A DNA stretch of 13,109 nt from Bathymodiolus azoricus thioautotrophic gill symbiont (GTDB taxonomy: Bacteria; Pseudomonadota; Gammaproteobacteria; PS1; Pseudothioglobaceae), in assembly GCF_001298715.1 (NCBI RefSeq), contig NZ_CDSC02000433.1:1-13109 (forward strand), read 5' to 3'. Shown one piece after another: positions 10,215-13,109 of this stretch (its first letter is position 1; every line of letters begins with the position of its first letter). The position numbers and the translations under genes were made by a program. Under the pieces are notes generated by a model that was given only the letters and a program-made list of their open reading frames with translations, ran no database searches and had not been told where the DNA came from.

Positions 10215-11760
10215 CAATAAAATAATTCTCTAAATAGGCATCAAAAGACCCATTATCCGCTTGTTCTATTTCGAGCTGCTGCTGACAAGATTTTTTGGCT
10301 TGTTGGTCTAGATAATCAAAATGCACTTGGTCAATTTCCTTTACAAGAAAGGCGCTTTGATGTTGTTTAGCCCAAGCATTAGTATAATCAAAAAACCCTT
10401 GATTGTGGTTTTTCATCTCACTCAGTGTCATCGCAGAAGGTGTGAACTCAGCGTGTTCAATACGCCTGCCTATTGTATTAACAGCCGTCTGATAATCCTG
10501 CCCCAATAACTCAGCACATAGATAAATTTTGTCCATGACTGTTCTACCTAAATCTTGCAATAGAATGCTTTTCCCTTGATGCATCAAGACTAATTTGGGT
10601 TGACGCCCCTTGTGCGCTACTAACTGGTCATTAGCATCACATTCAACTTGTTCTCTACTGCAAATAACTGGCGAATCCTCTAGTAAACAAAATAGCAAAA
10701 ATGCCTCTAAGAACAATACTTGTGTTTTATCAATACCCAGTGGTAAACTTGAATTAATATCCAATGAACGCAACTCAATATAGCCGATACCATTCTCATG
10801 CAAAGCATCTAAAGGTTTCTTACCTGAAACAACATTTGGCTTAGGACGCACAGAGGCATAATATTCATTTTCAATTTGTAAAATATTGGCGTTTAATTGT
10901 TGATATTGCCCTTGTTTTTTAAGCCCAATTTCTTCATAGGCGGAGCACGGTGTCTGCATACCAGACTTTAAACTATGAATATAATGCGCTAACGAATTAT
11001 AATTTGCCTTTACCCCTGCCTCATCTTCACGCAGATTTTGATAACCAATATCCCCCATTCGCAATGAAGTGGCATACGGTTCATACAAAGTAGAATCATT
11101 AAATTCAATCAATGAATGCTGATGATAGCCCTTGAGAAAAGATTTACAAACCGCACTTGATGCACCAAATAAATAATAAATCAACCAACCATAACGCACC
11201 ACATTACGCGTCAATGCCATATAACTTTGGTCGTTAAACTCCCTAAATACTTCACTCGGCGCTTTTAACAAATGGTACTGTTTAAGAAAATCCTGAGCAA
11301 AGGAATAATTAAAATGAATACCCGCAATCGTTTGCATTACACTGCCATAACGATTAGCAAGCCCGTGTCGATAAACAGTTTTCATCATGCCTTGATTACT
11401 GGTTCCATATTGTGCAATAGGAATATAAGTTTCACCACGAATCACGCACGGCATACTTGCTGTCCAAAAGCTTTGGTCCTTTGGCAAATGATGATATAAA
11501 TATTGTTGCGTTTTAGATAAAAATGCCAACATTTCATCAGCACTATTTGTAGGCGGCGTGACTAATTCAATGAGTGACTCAGAAAAATCAGTGGTAATGT
11601 TTGGGTGCGTCAACGCACAACCAAGTGCCTTAGGATGTGGCGCTTGAGAGATGCCACCTTTGCTTGATACTCGCAAACCTTCTTTTTCCAACCCCATCAA
11701 ATTGCCCTTTAACAATGCACTATAAGGTTTTAATTGTTGAATTTTTTCCGTTAAATTCAA
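10207..11760 (-). CDS. gshA: Glutamate-cysteine ligase, type 1
   Basis: 517 residues, against 518 in E. coli GshA. It joins glutamate and cysteine with ATP, the first and rate-limiting step of glutathione synthesis, in the cytoplasm. Similarity runs the whole length: GLEKEGLRV (residues 23-31), the ITTDFSESLIELVTP block, QYGTSN, NRYGSVMQTIAGIHFN, YLFGAS and YIELRSLDIN all match the proteobacterial family. The start is TTG at 11760: no in-frame ATG exists upstream before a stop, and starting at Met22 would remove residues that align with E. coli. AGG lies about 9 bases upstream as a modest ribosome site. It is the first gene of the minus-strand array. gshB is not in this window. Confidence 0.96.
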   Translation of the reverse strand: MNLTEKIQQLKPYSALLKGNLMGLEKEGLRVSSKGGISQAPHPKALGCALTHPNITTDFSESLIELVTPPTNSADEMLAFLSKTQQYLYHHLPKDQSFWTASMPCVIRGETYIPIAQYGTSNQGMMKTVYRHGLANRYGSVMQTIAGIHFNYSFAQDFLKQYHLLKAPSEVFREFNDQSYMALTRNVVRYGWLIYYLFGASSAVCKSFLKGYHQHSLIEFNDSTLYEPYATSLRMGDIGYQNLREDEAGVKANYNSLAHYIHSLKSGMQTPCSAYEEIGLKKQGQYQQLNANILQIENEYYASVRPKPNVVSGKKPLDALHENGIGYIELRSLDINSSLPLGIDKTQVLFLEAFLLFCLLEDSPVICSREQVECDANDQLVAHKGRQPKLVLMHQGKSILLQDLGRTVMDKIYLCAELLGQDYQTAVNTIGRRIEHAEFTPSAMTLSEMKNHNQGFFDYTNAWAKQHQSAFLVKEIDQVHFDYLDQQAKKSCQQQLEIEQADNGSFDAYLENYFIDE

Positions 11761-11809
11761 AGTCTTGCCTAATATAAAATAATGCTATCATTTTACAGCA
11801 GAGGAACTC
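11761..11809. promoter_or_regulatory. Divergent intergenic region between gshA and the Nudix gene
   Basis: Only 49 bases, A/T-rich, between divergent starts. For the plus gene, an extended -10 TGCTATCAT (11783-11791) with a possible -35 TTGCCT (11765-11770, 15-base spacing) is plausible, followed by the ribosome site GAGGA at 11801-11805. For gshA, candidates for -10 such as TATATT (11776-11771) exist without a convincing -35. Each promoter probably extends into the opposite coding region, so the two could influence each other. Confidence 0.4.
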
Positions 11810-12733
11810 ATGCAAACAATTAAGGCAGTTGTTGGTGTTTTACGCAACAAAAATCAAGAAATACTCATTGCACAACGCAGAAAATCACAATTTATGGGTG
11901 GGTTTTGGGAATTACCAGGTGGCAAAATTGAGAATGAAGAATCACCAGAACAAGCCATCATTAGAGAACTTAATGAAGAACTCGGCATCCAAGTTAAACA
12001 CTCAAGTCTACACCAAACGATGGTGCATCACTATGAAGATAGAATCGTTGAACTGAGTATTTACAACATCAATCAATACCAAAATACACCCATAGGACTT
12101 GAAGGTCAAGCAATCGCTTGGGCTAGAGTTACTGATTTAAACAACCATCAACTATTACCAACCATGCGTGCCTTTATCCACTCAATCACCTTACCTAATA
12201 AATACTGGATTACGCCTTCAGATCAACACCAAAGCGATGAATGGATGAGCAAATTTGAGCAAAAACTCACCTCAGGCATTGGCCTCATCCAACTGCGAAG
12301 CAAAACTATACTCAATAGTGAATTTATCACCGAACTTTACAACAAATGTAAGCATAATAGTGTTAAATTACTACTTAATACCGCCAATAAAACCTTTAAT
12401 GAGCCTAGTAGTGATGGCTGGCATCTCACTACCAATGAAATGTTGCAATTAGACAAAAGACCCTGTACTAAGGATAAATTACTCGGCGTATCCACCCACA
12501 ATCTCACCGAAGCGCTCAAAGCCCAGTCCATCGGTGCCGATTTTGTCGTCATTTCTCCCGTGCAAGCCACTCAAACTCACCCAGATACCATACCGATCGG
12601 TTGGGACAGTGCCATTGATGTGGTGGATAAACTCAATATCCCTGTTTATTTTCTCGGTGGCATGAGAATTAAAGATTTAGAAAAAACCCGTAAAATCGGC
12701 GCTCAAGGCATCGCTGGGGTGAGTGCTTTTTAA
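11810..12733 (+). CDS. MutT-type Nudix hydrolase fused to a ThiE-like domain
   Basis: 307 residues from ATG, with GAGGA four bases upstream. The N-terminal part (about 1-130) is a MutT-like Nudix domain. Its box fits GX5EX7REUXEEXGU exactly, from G38 through E44, R52, E53, E56, E57 to G59, and is preceded by GFWELPGG. The expected activity is cleaning oxidised nucleotides such as 8-oxo-dGTP. The C-terminal part (about 140-307) resembles thiamine-phosphate synthase/TenI: GLIQLRSK (157-164), GWHL (203-206), LGVSTHNL (225-232), GADFVVISPV (242-251) and PVYFLGGM (278-285). Several positions that bind pyrophosphate and pyrimidine in ThiE look changed, for example the usual T-x-S/T-K turn after the ISPV strand, so synthase activity is doubtful. 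This two-domain form is known in many Proteobacteria. It runs convergent with the dehydratase gene. Confidence 0.9.
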   Translation: MQTIKAVVGVLRNKNQEILIAQRRKSQFMGGFWELPGGKIENEESPEQAIIRELNEELGIQVKHSSLHQTMVHHYEDRIVELSIYNINQYQNTPIGLEGQAIAWARVTDLNNHQLLPTMRAFIHSITLPNKYWITPSDQHQSDEWMSKFEQKLTSGIGLIQLRSKTILNSEFITELYNKCKHNSVKLLLNTANKTFNEPSSDGWHLTTNEMLQLDKRPCTKDKLLGVSTHNLTEALKAQSIGADFVVISPVQATQTHPDTIPIGWDSAIDVVDKLNIPVYFLGGMRIKDLEKTRKIGAQGIAGVSAF

Positions 12734-12769
12734 AAATCAGGGTAAATACACAATGAGACCTTTACAGTG
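12734..12769. other. Convergent intergenic gap, no clear terminator
   Basis: 36 bases separate the stops of two convergent genes. I see no stem with a T tract on either strand. Only the weak pair ACAC/GTGT is present. Confidence 0.5.
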
Positions 12770-13063
12770 TTAATATTTGGCGTCAGTCATGACTTGTATG
12801 TTGCGCGCTAATTCAAAATCGCGTTCGCTGATTTCACCAACTTCATGCGTGATTAGATTGATTACTACTTGTTTATAGCTATTACACCACTCAGGATGAT
12901 GGTTGAGAGACTCAGCAATCAATGCCACTTTTGTCATAAAACTGAACACTTCTATAAAATCATTAAACACATACTGACAATGTAATTTATTGTTTTCAGA
13001 CCATGCGACATGTTGAGCAATAAATTGCTGTATTTCTGTTTCTGTTGCTTTTACCAATTTCAT
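12770..13063 (-). CDS. Pterin-4a-carbinolamine dehydratase
   Basis: 97 residues from ATG at 13063, the family's usual size. It removes water from 4a-hydroxytetrahydropterin, recycling the pterin cofactor of aromatic amino acid hydroxylases. In bacteria without such a hydroxylase its role is unclear. The signature is complete: HHP (55-57), Y63, L70-x-T72-H73, G76 and D82 before ELA, the last block being ERDFELA. Upstream, an aromatic W21 and the VFNDF stretch also fit. An in-frame TTG at 13090 would add nine Lys/Asn-rich residues and has no ribosome site, so ATG is preferred, although its own site is weak. No hydroxylase (phhA) is visible in the window. The promoter probably lies at or beyond the right edge (13064-13109). 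Confidence 0.9.
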   Translation of the reverse strand: MKLVKATETEIQQFIAQHVAWSENNKLHCQYVFNDFIEVFSFMTKVALIAESLNHHPEWCNSYKQVVINLITHEVGEISERDFELARNIQVMTDAKY

Positions 13064-13109
13064 ATTTTTTATTTTCACTTTATTGTTCAAAGAATAACTG
13101 ACAGTGTTT

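Overview
The window reads as an AT-rich gammaproteobacterial chromosome. The evidence is a 16S-tRNA-Ile-tRNA-Ala-23S-5S operon with gammaproteobacterial leader and boxA signals, an E. coli-length type 1 glutamate-cysteine ligase, a NarX/NarL-like pair and MnmE. The style (AT-rich intergenic DNA, compact gene packing, redox and sulfur-linked genes) would fit the SUP05/thiotrophic-symbiont group. That placement is only an impression; the 16S gene here would settle it.

Region 1-6240 is one complete rRNA operon on the minus strand. It has a near-consensus promoter at 6208-6235, boxA, long leader/trailer stems around 16S and 23S, the two spacer tRNAs, 5S, and an intrinsic terminator at 188-227. 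Two diverged copies of a short palindromic repeat lie inside the transcript, one between the two tRNAs and one between 5S and the terminator. No protein gene is supported in this part.

Region 6273-11760 is a tightly packed minus-strand array, in transcription order gshA, mnmE, a NarX-type sensor kinase, a NarL-type regulator and a single-domain rhodanese. Junctions are an 8-base overlap, then gaps of 16, 1 and 1 bases, so one operon is likely. No terminator is visible between the rhodanese stop and the rRNA promoter 38 bases downstream, so read-through into the rRNA genes is possible. The kinase has almost no periplasmic part but carries a four-cysteine cluster in its GAF-like domain, which suggests a cytoplasmic signal.

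Region 11761-13109 holds a short divergent promoter region, a plus-strand gene joining a MutT-type Nudix domain to a thiamine-phosphate-synthase-like domain, and a convergent pterin-4a-carbinolamine dehydratase gene at the right edge.

The functional thread is thiol and redox metabolism (glutathione synthesis, a rhodanese, a cysteine-rich sensor) next to translation functions (rRNA, tRNAs, MnmE). No CRISPR array, phage, insertion sequence or clear new defence-type system is visible. The best candidates for novelty are the repeat family in the rRNA transcript and the kinase-regulator-rhodanese module.
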